From an uncultured Lacticaseibacillus sp. (lineage in GTDB: Bacteria > Bacillota > Bacilli > Lactobacillales > Lactobacillaceae), in the NCBI GenBank assembly GCA_934370925.1, contig CAKRNG010000012.1:1-62489 (forward strand): a stretch of 62,489 nucleotides of DNA. Direction: 5' to 3'. The notes below the pieces were generated by a model. That model made no database searches and was not told the origin of the DNA. It was given only the letters and a program-made list of their open reading frames with translations. Each line of letters starts with the position of its first letter. Within the stretch, counting starts at the first letter, position 1. Position numbers and translations under genes: made by a program. Shown here one piece after another: positions 44,347 through 53,174 of the stretch.

Positions 44347-44381
44347 GGTATGGGCGGTGGGGAAACCGCCATACCTTTCAC
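44347..44381 (+). terminator. Second terminator-like hairpin before trpX
   Basis: GGTATGGGCGGT pairs with ACCGCCATACC and is followed by TTTCA. It lies just before the trpX ribosome site. The Tyr-leader unit also has a second stem in this position. Confidence 0.5.
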
Positions 44382-44399
44382 CAATTGGAGGAAATTATA

Positions 44400-45410
44400 A
44401 TGAAGAAAATGATCGCATTCATCGTTGCCATCGTGGCAATTATCGCAGTCGGCGTCGGGGTGTCCATGAACAGCAACAAGAAGGACACCGCCACGAAGAA
44501 GAAGGACGTCCCAACCGTTGGGATTCTGCAGCTTATGAGTCACCCAGCCTTGGATTCCATCCACAAGGGGATTAAGGCGGGATTGAAGGAATCTGGTTAC
44601 ACGGTGGGAAAGGACGTCAAAATTGACTTCCAGAACGCAGAAAACGACCAGAGTAACCTCAAGTCCATGTCCGAAAAGTTCGTGAACGAGAAGGTTGACG
44701 TGGCTGTTGGGATTGCAACGCCATCCGCACAGGCTTTGGCGAACGCAACCAGTTCCATTCCAATCGTCATGGGTGCAATTACGGATCCTGTTTCCGCAAA
44801 GCTCGTGAAGTCCGAAAAGAAGCCGGGTGGGAACATCACCGGTGTGTCTGACCAGGCACCAATTGCTGCACAGCTCAAGCTCATTCGTCAGATTATGCCT
44901 AAGACCAAGACGCTCGGTGTGATTTACACGAGTTCCGAAGAATCCTCCCAGGCGCAGGTCAAGATTCTTGAAGGGCTGGTTAAGAAGTACGGCTTCACCC
45001 TGAAGAAGTACTCCATCAGCTCCACGAACGATCTGAACCAGGTGGCTGGTGAAATGGCATCCAAGGTGCAAGCAGTCTTCGTGCCAACTGATAACACGAT
45101 TGCAAGTGCAATGCAGACGCTGGTAAAGGCAACGAACGCCAAGAAGATTCCCGTATTCCCAACCGTGGACACGATGGTGAAGGACGGCGGTCTCGCAACT
45201 GTTGGGCTGAACCAGTACCAGCTCGGGGTTGAAACTGGTAAGATGGTAGCAGACATCCTGGACGGCAAGCGCAAACCTGCCACCACCCCCGTTAAGTTCA
45301 TGACGAAGGGTGACCTGGTGATTAACGAAAAGGTTGCAAAGCAGCTCGGAATCGACATTCCTGCCAGCTTAACCAAGCAGGCAGAGAAATCGGGAGAGGT
45401 ATTTAAGTAA
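44400..45410 (+). CDS. trpX: Tryptophan ABC transporter, substrate-binding protein
   Basis: A TrpX-family solute-binding protein of 336 residues. The N-terminus is a membrane anchor (MIAFIVAIVAIIAVGVGV) without lipobox cysteine, unlike its orphan paralogue at 40.3 kb. ATG 44400 follows TTGGAGGAAA; the frame open from 44286 is not used. It is the first gene of a three-gene operon behind the Trp leader peptide, which together identify tryptophan as the probable ligand. Confidence 0.9.
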   Translation: MKKMIAFIVAIVAIIAVGVGVSMNSNKKDTATKKKDVPTVGILQLMSHPALDSIHKGIKAGLKESGYTVGKDVKIDFQNAENDQSNLKSMSEKFVNEKVDVAVGIATPSAQALANATSSIPIVMGAITDPVSAKLVKSEKKPGGNITGVSDQAPIAAQLKLIRQIMPKTKTLGVIYTSSEESSQAQVKILEGLVKKYGFTLKKYSISSTNDLNQVAGEMASKVQAVFVPTDNTIASAMQTLVKATNAKKIPVFPTVDTMVKDGGLATVGLNQYQLGVETGKMVADILDGKRKPATTPVKFMTKGDLVINEKVAKQLGIDIPASLTKQAEKSGEVFK

Positions 45411-46309
45411 TGGATTTATGGGTTTCAGCAATTGGTCAGGGGCTCCTGTTTGGGGCGCTCGGTATCGGGCTCTTCCTGACGTTCCGTATTCTTGATTTTC
45501 CAGATATGACCGTTGAAGGCACGTTCCCATTTGGGGCTGCCGTTGCGGTGTCCGCCATCACGCATGGTGTGTCACCGATTATCGCAACGATTCTGGCGAT
45601 GGTAGCGGGGATGCTCGCCGGACTGGTCACGGGCTTGCTCGCGACAAAGGGGCACATGCCACTGCTCATCGCGGGGATTCTCACGATGACGGCCCTTTAC
45701 TCCATCAACTTACGGATTATGGGACGGGCAAACCTGTCCTTGCTGAACCAGCCAAATCTTTTTTCCGCAAAACTTCTCGCGAACTTACCCCCATATGTTG
45801 GGAGCGTGGTCGTTGGGATTATCGTCATTACTGTCGTGATTACGTTGCTCGTCCTGTTCCTCAACACGGAGCTTGGGCAGGGATTCATCGCGGCGGGGGA
45901 TAACCGGACCATGGCGCGCAGTTTGGGGATTAACCCCGACAACATGCAGATTCTCGGCCTCGTTGTTGGGAATGGCTTGATTGGTCTGGCGGGTGGCCTG
46001 GTTGCCCAAAACAACGGTTACGCCGATGTTTCCATGGGGACGGGGGTCATCGTGATAGGTCTGGCCGCCATTATCATTGGGGAAGTCATGTTTGGAAACC
46101 TGACTCTGAGCCAGCGCCTTATCGCGGTGGTGCTCGGGAGTATCGTGTACCGGTTCGTGATTCTGATTGTGCTGAAGCTCGGTTTTAACGCGGATGACTT
46201 GAAGTTGATTTCATCCATCGTGCTCGCAATTGCGATTATCGTACCGCAAATTGACGAACGACTCAGATTACGAAAGACTTTGCGGAGTGGGGTAAAGATT
46301 AATGACTGA
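45410..46309 (+). CDS. trpY: Tryptophan ABC transporter, permease
   Basis: The membrane channel of the importer, 299 residues with eight to nine hydrophobic segments, of the branched-chain/ribose permease superfamily (as TrpY and related aromatic permeases). Its ATG overlaps the trpX stop by one base, and its 3' end overlaps the ATPase gene by eight bases. It could also serve the orphan binding protein. Confidence 0.9.
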   Translation: MDLWVSAIGQGLLFGALGIGLFLTFRILDFPDMTVEGTFPFGAAVAVSAITHGVSPIIATILAMVAGMLAGLVTGLLATKGHMPLLIAGILTMTALYSINLRIMGRANLSLLNQPNLFSAKLLANLPPYVGSVVVGIIVITVVITLLVLFLNTELGQGFIAAGDNRTMARSLGINPDNMQILGLVVGNGLIGLAGGLVAQNNGYADVSMGTGVIVIGLAAIIIGEVMFGNLTLSQRLIAVVLGSIVYRFVILIVLKLGFNADDLKLISSIVLAIAIIVPQIDERLRLRKTLRSGVKIND

Positions 46310-47060
46310 AGCCCAAGTTGAATTGAAGAATGTCACCGTGAATGTGGTGGCGGGCCATGGCGTGAAAACGTTACTCGACAATATCGACCTCGACATCCAT
46401 CACGGTGACTTCATTACGGTCATCGGGACGAACGGGGCGGGGAAGTCCACGTTGTTCAATGCCATCGGGGGCGACCTGCAAATTAGCGCGGGAACCATCA
46501 CGATGGGGGGCAAGCGTGTCGAGAAGGATTCACCTGAAAAGCGCGCGAAGCACATCGCTCGCGTCTTCCAGGACCCCAAGATGGGAACGGCACCCCGCAT
46601 GACGGTGGCGGAAAACCTTGCGCTCGCCAGTCACCGTGGTCAGCGTTTGGGCTTGCGTTCAAGGGCACTCCGCCAGAAGATGGCCCAGTTTGCAGAGGTG
46701 ACAAAGCGCACCCCGAACGGCCTTGACCAGGCGCTCGAAAAGCCAACGGAAGAACTTTCCGGGGGTCAGCGTCAGGCGTTGAGCTTGCTGATGGCAACGC
46801 TCAAGGAACCAGACCTGCTCCTGCTGGACGAACACACAGCGGCACTTGATCCACATACGAGTGCGGCAATCATGGCCCTCACAGACAAGATTGTGTCCGA
46901 AGAAAACCTGACGTGCCTCATGATTACACACCAGATGGACGACGCGCTCCGTTACGGGAACCGCCTACTGGTCGTGGATGCTGGTCACATCGTTGCGGAT
47001 TACGGCGCTGAAGAAAAGAAAACGTTGAATAAAGCCGACTTGTTGCAGTACTTTAGCTAA
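46302..47060 (+). CDS. trpZ: Tryptophan ABC transporter, ATPase
   Basis: A 252-residue ATPase: Walker A GTNGAGKST, signature ELSGGQRQ, Walker B LLLLDEHTAALDP (His instead of Pro after DE, usual in this family) and H-loop THQ. It is the last gene of the trp transport operon and is followed by a terminator. Confidence 0.92.
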   Translation: MTEAQVELKNVTVNVVAGHGVKTLLDNIDLDIHHGDFITVIGTNGAGKSTLFNAIGGDLQISAGTITMGGKRVEKDSPEKRAKHIARVFQDPKMGTAPRMTVAENLALASHRGQRLGLRSRALRQKMAQFAEVTKRTPNGLDQALEKPTEELSGGQRQALSLLMATLKEPDLLLLDEHTAALDPHTSAAIMALTDKIVSEENLTCLMITHQMDDALRYGNRLLVVDAGHIVADYGAEEKKTLNKADLLQYFS

Positions 47061-47067
47061 TCGGTTA

Positions 47068-47102
47068 TGGGAGCCTCACCTAGTGTGAAGCTTCTTTTTT
47101 AA
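47068..47102 (+). terminator. Terminator after trpZ
   Basis: A GAGCCTCAC/GTGAAGCTTC imperfect stem with loop CTAGT, followed by six T. Confidence 0.7.
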
Positions 47103-47136
47103 CGCTTCGTTGCAGTCCACATAGCGTCTCGCCCAT

Positions 47137-47165
47137 TTGTGCTCGGTTGTAACGCTTTGTATAAT
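47137..47165 (+). promoter_or_regulatory. Promoter of the SprT-like gene
   Basis: TTGTGC (47137-47142), a 17-base spacer and a perfect TATAAT (47160-47165). Confidence 0.7.
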
Positions 47166-47198
47166 AGAAGATATTTCATTGTGGAGGTGAGTCATTTG

Positions 47199-47681
47199 AT
47201 GTCGGAAGCGGAACTACAGGCACGTGTTGAGGCCATTAGCTGGGAGGATTTCAGCCGGTTATTTGAGCATCATGCGCGTTTTAACGGACGGCTCACCCGT
47301 GCAGCTGGTCGTTTCTTGCCCGCAACGTTGAACCTTGAGTTTAGTAGCCGGTTGTTTGCCCAGTATGATGCGGAAACGCAGGACAATATTATCAAACATG
47401 AGCTCACCCACTATCACCTCTACCGTGCGCATCGCGGGTTCCAGCACCGAGATGCAGACTTTAAGCAGCTATTGGCGCAAGTGGGCGGGACCCGGTTTGC
47501 GCCTGTGCCAGAGGGTGCTGCGCAGGAGACTTACTATGTCTATCAGTGTCGTCGGTGCGGACAAAGGTATCCGCGGCGCCGCCGAATTAACACGCAACGA
47601 TATGCATGCAGTCAGTGTCGCGGGAAATTGACGTTGATCGGGGAGAATATTTCCCAGGAAATGTTGCAAAGGAAACAGTAA
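47199..47681 (+). CDS. SprT-like zinc metalloprotease-fold protein
   Basis: A conserved 160-residue protein with the HELTH zinc motif (residues 67-71) and a C-terminal zinc ribbon of two CxxC pairs (CRRCGQ and CSQCRG). Eukaryotic relatives degrade DNA-protein crosslinks; the bacterial role is not established. The start is ATG 47199 or the adjacent TTG 47196 after GGAGGTGAG. A strong bidirectional terminator follows. Confidence 0.9.
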   Translation: MSEAELQARVEAISWEDFSRLFEHHARFNGRLTRAAGRFLPATLNLEFSSRLFAQYDAETQDNIIKHELTHYHLYRAHRGFQHRDADFKQLLAQVGGTRFAPVPEGAAQETYYVYQCRRCGQRYPRRRRINTQRYACSQCRGKLTLIGENISQEMLQRKQ

Positions 47682-47707
47682 GCCGTGATAGTGTGGAAAG
47701 ACGACAC

Positions 47708-47758
47708 TTAATGGGCGCAGTTCCGGAGAAAATCACTCCGGAACTGCGCCCATTTTTG
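47708..47758 (+). terminator. Bidirectional terminator after the SprT-like gene
   Basis: AATGGGCGCAGTTCCGGAG pairs perfectly with its complement around seven bases, followed by TTTTTGGG. Confidence 0.88.
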
Positions 47759-47770
47759 GGTATATTCTGT

Positions 47771-47930
47771 GGGTGCGCCATAAGTCCAAGACACACGAAC
47801 GTTATATCCAGTCGCGCGCCAGAAGACTGCCCCCTAACATACAAAGCAGGCCCGGTAGAAATCCTAAGTTCGGGATTTCCACCGGGCCTGCTTTGTATAC
47901 CGGGACCAAACCGTCTTCTGGCGCAGCCTC
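47771..47930 (-). repeat. Dispersed palindromic element, short form
   Basis: A complete 160-bp copy between converging genes. The stem carries the compensatory A-T pair (AAAGCAGG/CCTGCTTT) also seen at 14981-15140. Confidence 0.92.
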
Positions 47931-47947
47931 AAGCTTCTGTTTTAACC

Positions 47948-49237
47948 TTACCGAATCGCCTTATGCCCCGTTTCAGGTCCAAAGGCGAAAATCAACGCCG
48001 CCGCTGCGAATGCGAGGATGGCGATGCCATAGTAGATCCAACTTGCGGAAACGTGCGTGATGGCGATGGCGACGAATGTTGGCATGAGGGTATTGAGCCC
48101 CTTTGCGATGGCGTTTGCTGTTCCTGCGCCACGGAATCGGTGGCTGGTGGCGAAGAGTTCGTTCGTGTAGACGCTCACCATGGTAGCCATCAGGATATAG
48201 AACGTGATTGTGATGAGAATCCCGTTGATGAGGATGCCCGCCGTGGTGGTTTCATGTGCGTACGCGATACCCAGAATGGCGGCGGCGATGAAGCTCGTCG
48301 TGATAACGTTCTTCCGGCCGGCGCGGTCAACGAGCAACGTCCCGATGAGTGCACCGATTGGGGCGCCAATCATCATGATGGCGGAAAAACCGATGGAGCT
48401 GAAAATATCGAGGCCTTGCTGAACCAAAAGTGTTGGCACCCATGATGTGAAGGTGTATTGGCAGAGCAGGGTGGCAGAAACACCAATGATGGCAATGAAC
48501 AGCCCCCGACTGAATGGCGTGTGGCTTTCTTCCAGCTTTGCGGCTTCAGGGGTTTCGGCATACAGGCCGTTTTCCGTTAATTCACCGATGATTTTGCCAG
48601 CTTCTTCCGTGCGGCCACGGTCGAGCAACCAGCGGGGAGATTCAGGGAAGTTGTGGCGCGCAATCCAGAGAATTAGCGCAAGGGCACCCATGAGTGCGAA
48701 CATGGACCGCCAGCCGAAGTGGGGAATCATGAATGTGGCGATGAGCAGGGTGAGGGGCGCACCAGAGTTCGCGATGATGGCGCACATTCCGGACCAGTGA
48801 CCACGCCGGTTAACGGGGGCGAATTCATTCACGGTGGCGTACCCCGTCACGATTTCAGCCCCCAGCCCAATCGCGGCGATGAGGCGGAAAATAGTTAGGG
48901 TGAGGATGTTCGGGGCAAAGGCGGAGAGGAGTGTGAACGCCCCGAATAGGAGGAGGTTGAACTGGTACGAGCGTTTGCGGCCGTAAAAATCGCCGATGTA
49001 ACCTGCTAGAAGTGAACCGATGAACAGGCCAAGGAAGCCGGCTGACAGGAAGAGCGACCCCTGCGTAATACTTGCAAATTTTTCGCTAATCATTGTACTG
49101 TTGATAGCACTGGCCATGTAGACGTCCGCTGCGTCGAGAATCATACCGGTGCTGGCGAGGGTGAAGACTTTATAGAAGAGGGGCGTTTCGCGCGCCAGAT
49201 TGAGTTGTGTTTCGAGGGTTAAGTTGGTTGCGAGCAT
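47948..49237 (-). CDS. MFS transporter (sugar/organic-acid symporter type)
   Basis: A 429-residue major-facilitator protein with twelve membrane segments. The loop 2-3 motif appears as GYIGDFYGRKRS, and PESPRWLLDRGR follows helix 6, as in sugar and aromatic-acid symporters. ATG 49237 follows AGGAGAT. It is the last gene of a T-box-controlled operon with two isocitrate-lyase/PEP-mutase superfamily proteins, so it probably carries their substrate or product, perhaps a carboxylic acid. Confidence 0.88.
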   Translation of the reverse strand: MLATNLTLETQLNLARETPLFYKVFTLASTGMILDAADVYMASAINSTMISEKFASITQGSLFLSAGFLGLFIGSLLAGYIGDFYGRKRSYQFNLLLFGAFTLLSAFAPNILTLTIFRLIAAIGLGAEIVTGYATVNEFAPVNRRGHWSGMCAIIANSGAPLTLLIATFMIPHFGWRSMFALMGALALILWIARHNFPESPRWLLDRGRTEEAGKIIGELTENGLYAETPEAAKLEESHTPFSRGLFIAIIGVSATLLCQYTFTSWVPTLLVQQGLDIFSSIGFSAIMMIGAPIGALIGTLLVDRAGRKNVITTSFIAAAILGIAYAHETTTAGILINGILITITFYILMATMVSVYTNELFATSHRFRGAGTANAIAKGLNTLMPTFVAIAITHVSASWIYYGIAILAFAAAALIFAFGPETGHKAIR

Positions 49238-49253
49238 ATGTAAATCTCCTTTT

Positions 49254-50171
49254 TTAGTGGGGCATGGTTGCGGTCAAAAACTTGCGCATTTTCTCTGGTG
49301 CATAATTGGCTTCAGTTGCGTTGATGTCATCCAGACCGACAAACTGGTTGAAGCGGTCGAATGTTACCATCCGGTCGGTGAAAGTCGCAGTTGAGCCGGT
49401 GGACATCATGGTGGCCATGAGTGCTTCTTCGGCGAAGGTAGTTGCGTACGTCATGGCGGTTGGGTAGACGACGATGCGGAAGCCGAGGCGTTGCAGGTCT
49501 TCGTTCGTCGTCAGGGGTGTTTTTCCCCCCTCAATCATGTTGGCCATGAGCGGCGTGTCGGGGAATGCAGCGTGAATCTGTTCAAGTTCGTCGCGGCTCT
49601 GCGGTGCTTCGATGAACACGAGGTCGGCGCCAGCAGCCTGATACTGGCGGGAACGGGCGATGGCTTCATCCAGGTCGTACACCGCCCGAGCATCAGTACG
49701 GGACATGATGAGGAAGTTCTTGTTTTTACGGGTGGCAACTGCGCGTTTGATTTTTGCCACCAACACGTCCGTTTTCTCCACCGCCTTGTTGGCCATGTGC
49801 CCGCACCGCTTCGGCCAGGTTTGGTCTTCAAGGAAAATTCCGGCGGCGCCAATCTGTTCGTAACTCGCAACGGTGCGCGCCACATTGTCGAGGTCGCCGT
49901 AACCGGTGTCGGCATCGGCGAAAACGGGGATGTTCACGGCGTTGATAATCTGGCGACATTTGTCTAACATTATCCCGAAATCAGCGAGACCGCGATCTGG
50001 CATGGCGAGATTACTGGCACTTGTGGCGTATCCGGCAGCGAAAATGGCGTCCGCACCGCTTGTTTCAGCAATTTTTGCGGCAAGTGCATCGGGCGCAACT
50101 GGCATGCGGATAATCTGGTCCCCAAACGCCATGTTAGCAAAGGCTTGGCGCATCTGTTCAGCTTTAGTCAT
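49254..50171 (-). CDS. Isocitrate lyase/PEP mutase superfamily lyase
   Basis: A 305-residue TIM-barrel enzyme with the metal-binding DADTGYG (residues 86-92) and the catalytic PKRCGHM loop (C123, H125), as in 2-methylisocitrate lyases and related C-C lyases. It has the residues for activity, but the substrate is uncertain; other methylcitrate-cycle genes are absent from the window. The gene starts two bases after the stop of its degenerate paralogue and precedes the MFS gene. Confidence 0.88.
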   Translation of the reverse strand: MTKAEQMRQAFANMAFGDQIIRMPVAPDALAAKIAETSGADAIFAAGYATSASNLAMPDRGLADFGIMLDKCRQIINAVNIPVFADADTGYGDLDNVARTVASYEQIGAAGIFLEDQTWPKRCGHMANKAVEKTDVLVAKIKRAVATRKNKNFLIMSRTDARAVYDLDEAIARSRQYQAAGADLVFIEAPQSRDELEQIHAAFPDTPLMANMIEGGKTPLTTNEDLQRLGFRIVVYPTAMTYATTFAEEALMATMMSTGSTATFTDRMVTFDRFNQFVGLDDINATEANYAPEKMRKFLTATMPH

Positions 50172-50173
50172 GG

Positions 50174-50809
50174 TTATTCCTCCGTTTCGGTGGCGAGTGT
50201 CGCGGCAAATGTGTCGGGCAGGTGTGTTCCGGGCGTGCCAGTGGCGATGAGTGGCAGCGTTGATCCGTGCTGAGCGATGGCGTCGAGGTCAGCGATTTGC
50301 CAGTGGTCGAGCACGATTGCGTGGATGGGAAGACGTTCGAGCCAGGTCATCTTGGCGAGCGTGGCATCGAGACCAGCAGTTGGGAGTCCTTCGAGGTGGG
50401 CCCAGACTTCAGTTTGCGGGTTATCGCGTGCATCCAGGGCGGCCTGCAACTTGCCGAGGTAATCTTCATCAGTGGTGATTGCCGGAGCATCGGTGGTGTG
50501 TGCGGGGTACTGCTGGTCGCTGATAAGGAGAATGTCGCCACCGGAGCGTTCCAATTCCTGCGCGGCGTAATATGTATTGAGTGGGTTCCCGAAGCCGGAC
50601 TGACAATCCGCAATCAAGCGCTTATCAGTGGCAATGTGCAACGTGCGTAAATGGTGGGCGTATTCGCTACAGCTGAGTAGCCCTTGGTCACGTTGCGCAA
50701 GAAGCGTTTGGGTGGCGAGCGCCGCACTGAGGTAGAGCTTGTCAGCAGCGGTTGTATTCAGGTGCATCAATGTTCGGCCTGAACCGAACGTGGGGATGGT
50801 GTGTGTCAT
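50174..50809 (-). CDS. Degenerate isocitrate lyase/PEP mutase superfamily protein
   Basis: A 211-residue protein whose middle part aligns with its downstream neighbour (DCQSGFGNPLNTYYAAQELE against DADTGYGDLDNVARTVASYE). The second metal Asp is Gln and the Cys-containing catalytic loop is missing (QQYPAHTTD), and the barrel is shorter. It is probably not a lyase itself; it may be a partner or regulatory subunit. The start ATG 50809 follows AAGGAGGC; an upstream extension has no ribosome site. Confidence 0.7.
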   Translation of the reverse strand: MTHTIPTFGSGRTLMHLNTTAADKLYLSAALATQTLLAQRDQGLLSCSEYAHHLRTLHIATDKRLIADCQSGFGNPLNTYYAAQELERSGGDILLISDQQYPAHTTDAPAITTDEDYLGKLQAALDARDNPQTEVWAHLEGLPTAGLDATLAKMTWLERLPIHAIVLDHWQIADLDAIAQHGSTLPLIATGTPGTHLPDTFAATLATETEE

Positions 50810-50851
50810 GTGTTGCCTCCTTGAGAGTTTTAGGAATGGGTGAGTGAGGGG

Positions 50852-50882
50852 AGCTAACCTGCTAAGGGCGCAGGTTAGCGTT
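50852..50882 (-). other. Hairpin in the leader of the lyase operon
   Basis: GCTAACCTGC and GCAGGTTAGC form a perfect stem with a short loop about 45 bases before the first gene. No U-tract. Confidence 0.5.
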
Positions 50883-50995
50883 TCGTGCGAGTGTGGGGCG
50901 GAGTAGCTTGTGTGCGTCATTTTGTGCTAACGTTCCACTTTGATTAGCTGGCTACATTGCTCAAATGAAGCTTCGTTCGTACCTCACTACGCATT

Positions 50996-51308
50996 AAGTG
51001 CCAGTAAGCGGCGGAGTCGCTTGCTGGCACTAAAAAATGCGCCCAACGATATAGAAATCGAAGGGCGCATATGCGCGGTACCACCTTGTTTTGTCACTCG
51101 CAGACGCGGCAATGCCGGATCCGTTAGCCCGATAATGGTGGCAACCAGCGAAATTGGGGAATCCCCTAGAGTCTACCTTCATAATCGCCTGCAGGTTCCC
51201 TTTCACCAACCGGAACTCTCTGAACTGCCGCGTGTTATTACTCCTACTCGTATCCGTTCACTCATTTAACTTACAGACAAATTTAATCCTACGCTTTCTG
51301 AAAGTCAA
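50996..51308 (-). promoter_or_regulatory. T-box leader of the lyase-MFS operon
   Basis: On the minus strand: TTGACT (51303-51308), a 16-base spacer, TTAAAT (51281-51286); a stem I region; the T-box AAGGTGGTACCGCG (near 51076-51090); and a terminator ATGCGCCC/GGGCGCAT with TTTTTT (51035-51072). A further perfect hairpin lies at 50996-51033. The specifier region reads TTATGAAGGTAGACTC, so the codon could be GGT (Gly), GTA (Val) or ATG (Met); I cannot decide. Confidence 0.88.
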
Positions 51309-51542
51309 CTGCTTATTTAACTTAAACTGAAATTTCGGTGGATAATTGAGCAAAATATATAACGCAAAAGGGACGTAAAGACTGTATTTACTTGGACTGT
51401 AGGCGTTATGACGTAATTTTTTATTGTTTGGAAATTTAATGTGTTAAATTGTTTTTGGGATATTTGTCCGTATGAAATGTCCAGTGGGAATGTCGTGCTA
51501 CTTCTGCTTCGATTGTCATTTTGTTCAGATATAAACAGCTGA
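51309..51542. other. A+T-rich intergenic stretch
   Basis: No gene or clear signal seen between the T-box promoter and the next dispersed element. Confidence 0.4.
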
Positions 51543-51702
51543 GGGTGCGCCATAAGTCCAAGACATACGAACGTTACATCCAGTCGCGCGCCAGAAGACT
51601 GTCCCCTCACATACAAGGCAGGCCCGACAGAAATCCTAAGTTCGGGATTTCCGCCGGGCCTGCCTTGTATACCGGGGCCAAACCGTCTTCTGGCGCAGCC
51701 TC
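51543..51702 (-). repeat. Dispersed palindromic element, short form
   Basis: A complete 160-bp copy whose edge lies only 11 bases from the -35 box of the tRNA-Leu gene. The stem has GGCCCGAC on one arm and GCCGGGCC on the other, so one position is mismatched. Confidence 0.92.
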
Positions 51703-51713
51703 TGAATTAACTG

Positions 51714-51742
51714 TTGACATTAGTTCGGGAAATTCATATAAT
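51714..51742 (+). promoter_or_regulatory. tRNA-Leu promoter
   Basis: TTGACA (51714-51719), a 17-base spacer and TATAAT (51737-51742), a perfect consensus promoter 33 bases before the tRNA. Confidence 0.92.
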
Positions 51743-51774
51743 AGTTTTTGTGCTTAAGGCATATTACCAGTGAT

Positions 51775-51860
51775 GCGGGTGTGGCGGAACTGGTAGACGC
51801 GCAAGATTAAGGATCTTGTGGCCAATTACGGCCGTGAAGGTTCAAGTCCTTTCACCCGCA
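51775..51860 (+). tRNA. tRNA-Leu (anticodon AAG)
   Basis: An 86-base cloverleaf with acceptor arms GCGGGTG and CACCCGC, an anticodon stem CAAGA/TCTTG around TTAAGGA (anticodon AAG, reading CUU), a long variable arm typical of class II tRNA-Leu, and GGTTCAAGTCC in the T-arm. CCA is not encoded. It is a single tRNA with its own promoter and terminator. Confidence 0.93.
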
Positions 51861-51866
51861 TAAGAC

Positions 51867-51905
51867 AAACGTCCAATCTCGAATGAGGTTGGGCGTTTTT
51901 TCGTG
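51867..51905 (+). terminator. Terminator after tRNA-Leu
   Basis: AACGTCCAA and TTGGGCGTT stem followed by six T. Confidence 0.85.
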
Positions 51906-51985
51906 CCCTTTTTACTGCAATAGATAGTCCAATAGTGCTCCAGCTTCGTGATCTGTGACAGGTGCCGGCGAGTTGATAGTCACTG

Positions 51986-52042
51986 TTGACATTCTGGCAA
52001 AACGGGCCTAACGTGAAGTTTGTTTCATGAAGCGTACTTCAC
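51986..52042 (+). promoter_or_regulatory. Promoter and inverted repeat before the HTH gene
   Basis: TTGACA (51986-51991), a 17-base spacer and TAACGT (52009-52014). The dyad GTGAAGT-N16-ACTTCAC (52013-52042) overlaps the start of transcription and may be the autoregulatory site of the HTH protein. Confidence 0.6.
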
Positions 52043-52061
52043 ATTAAAAAAAGGTGCTGCA

Positions 52062-52268
52062 ATGCAAAATCAAGTAAAAGTGCTCAGAGAAGCACATGGG
52101 TTGACGCAAGAAGACTTAGCGCAGGCCGTCCACGTCACATCCAGGACAATTATTTCACTTGAAAAATCAAAGTATCGTCCGTCAATCGAATTGGCTTATC
52201 GATTAGCAAGATTCTTTGGTACAGATATTGAGAGCTTATTTTGTCTCAGCGATAATTTTCCGGAGTAG
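52062..52268 (+). CDS. XRE-family transcription regulator (68 residues)
   Basis: A minimal Cro/CI-type HTH (LTQEDLAQAVHVTSRTIISLEKSKYRPSIELAYRLARFF in two stretches). The start is ATG 52062 after AAAAAGGTG; the longer frame from 52020 crosses the promoter. It is joined to a small membrane protein gene, a pairing frequent in Firmicutes, where the regulator probably controls the pair. Confidence 0.88.
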   Translation: MQNQVKVLREAHGLTQEDLAQAVHVTSRTIISLEKSKYRPSIELAYRLARFFGTDIESLFCLSDNFPE

Positions 52269-52277
52269 GTGAATAAA

Positions 52278-52679
52278 ATGAAACGGATTGGAAAATATGG
52301 GTTATTGATTCTGGGGTTATTATTTGTGGTGTTTGCCGTTAAAGATAGTACGAGCATATATCGCGTCATCCCCGACGTCATCACCGCAGTTATTCTAGTA
52401 TTAGTATCTGTCGGTATGTTCTTTGATGAAAGAGCAGAAAAACGTGGCGAGATATTAACAGATGAACGTGATGTTGAAATTGAATATGCTGCAGATCACA
52501 ATACCGTCAAATGGTTTGGTCGATTACAACTGGGTATTTCGTTAATCGCAATTATTCTTTATGCCACGATGGATAAGAATTTTATTTGTGGATTGATTGC
52601 GATGTTCACGTTAATTAGTTGGGTGATGTTGAACGGAATGGGTATCGTTTCTGGGTTAGTTGAAGCAAGCAGAAATTAG
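52278..52679 (+). CDS. Four-helix membrane protein paired with an HTH regulator
   Basis: A 133-residue protein with four hydrophobic segments and a central charged stretch DERAEKRGEILTDERDVEI, resembling DUF2178-type proteins. ATG 52278 follows GGAGTAGGTG; GTG 52269, right after the upstream stop, is an alternative. Function unknown. It is more A+T-rich than the core genes nearby. Confidence 0.7.
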   Translation: MKRIGKYGLLILGLLFVVFAVKDSTSIYRVIPDVITAVILVLVSVGMFFDERAEKRGEILTDERDVEIEYAADHNTVKWFGRLQLGISLIAIILYATMDKNFICGLIAMFTLISWVMLNGMGIVSGLVEASRN

Positions 52680-53174
52680 CTCTTTAGCAGCACATTGTTA
52701 GTTGGCGAAACTGTAGTACCAGTTATCCCAGTTTCAGCTAATACCAACAATACAGTGACGTAATATATTCAGCTTGTCGCAAAGTGGGTATGTCAAAAAC
52801 ATGGGCTACATTGGCAACGAAAACTATCACATTATTCATTTAAAAAAGTATAAATCATTAACAATGACAGGTAGCTTGTATTAATCATTAAATGTGATTG
52901 ATATAGGTCATTTGTTATTGTTTGTTTTGCAGTGTGTCTTACTAAAAAGGTTTTAGTGTGGGGGTAAATATTTCTTAAGACCTGACCGCAAAGACAAACG
53001 CATGATCCTACAGTCGGACATGCGCTGGCTGGCTTGCCTTAATACTTTCTTTACTTTTGCGTGCGTGCTGCCTCTGGTGCAACCCAAATCTGATTGTTAT
53101 TATCAATTCATCGCTAACGGCGTGTTTACTGATGTTAAGTGCATGTTTAATGAAAAAGTAGAGGAGTTTTAATT
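52680..53174. other. Gene-less 0.5-kb region before the ECF gene
   Basis: A+T-rich first part without signal. The second part (about 52981-53150) is G+C-richer and holds a hairpin GCATG/CATGC near 53001-53026. It could be a leader RNA for the transporter gene, but it fits no riboswitch class I know. Confidence 0.4.

Noticed and set aside
52981..53174. Folate, preQ1 or cyclic-di-GMP riboswitch before the ECF gene
   Set aside because: The stretch has a hairpin and a CGCAAAG segment, but the conserved core order of these classes is not met.
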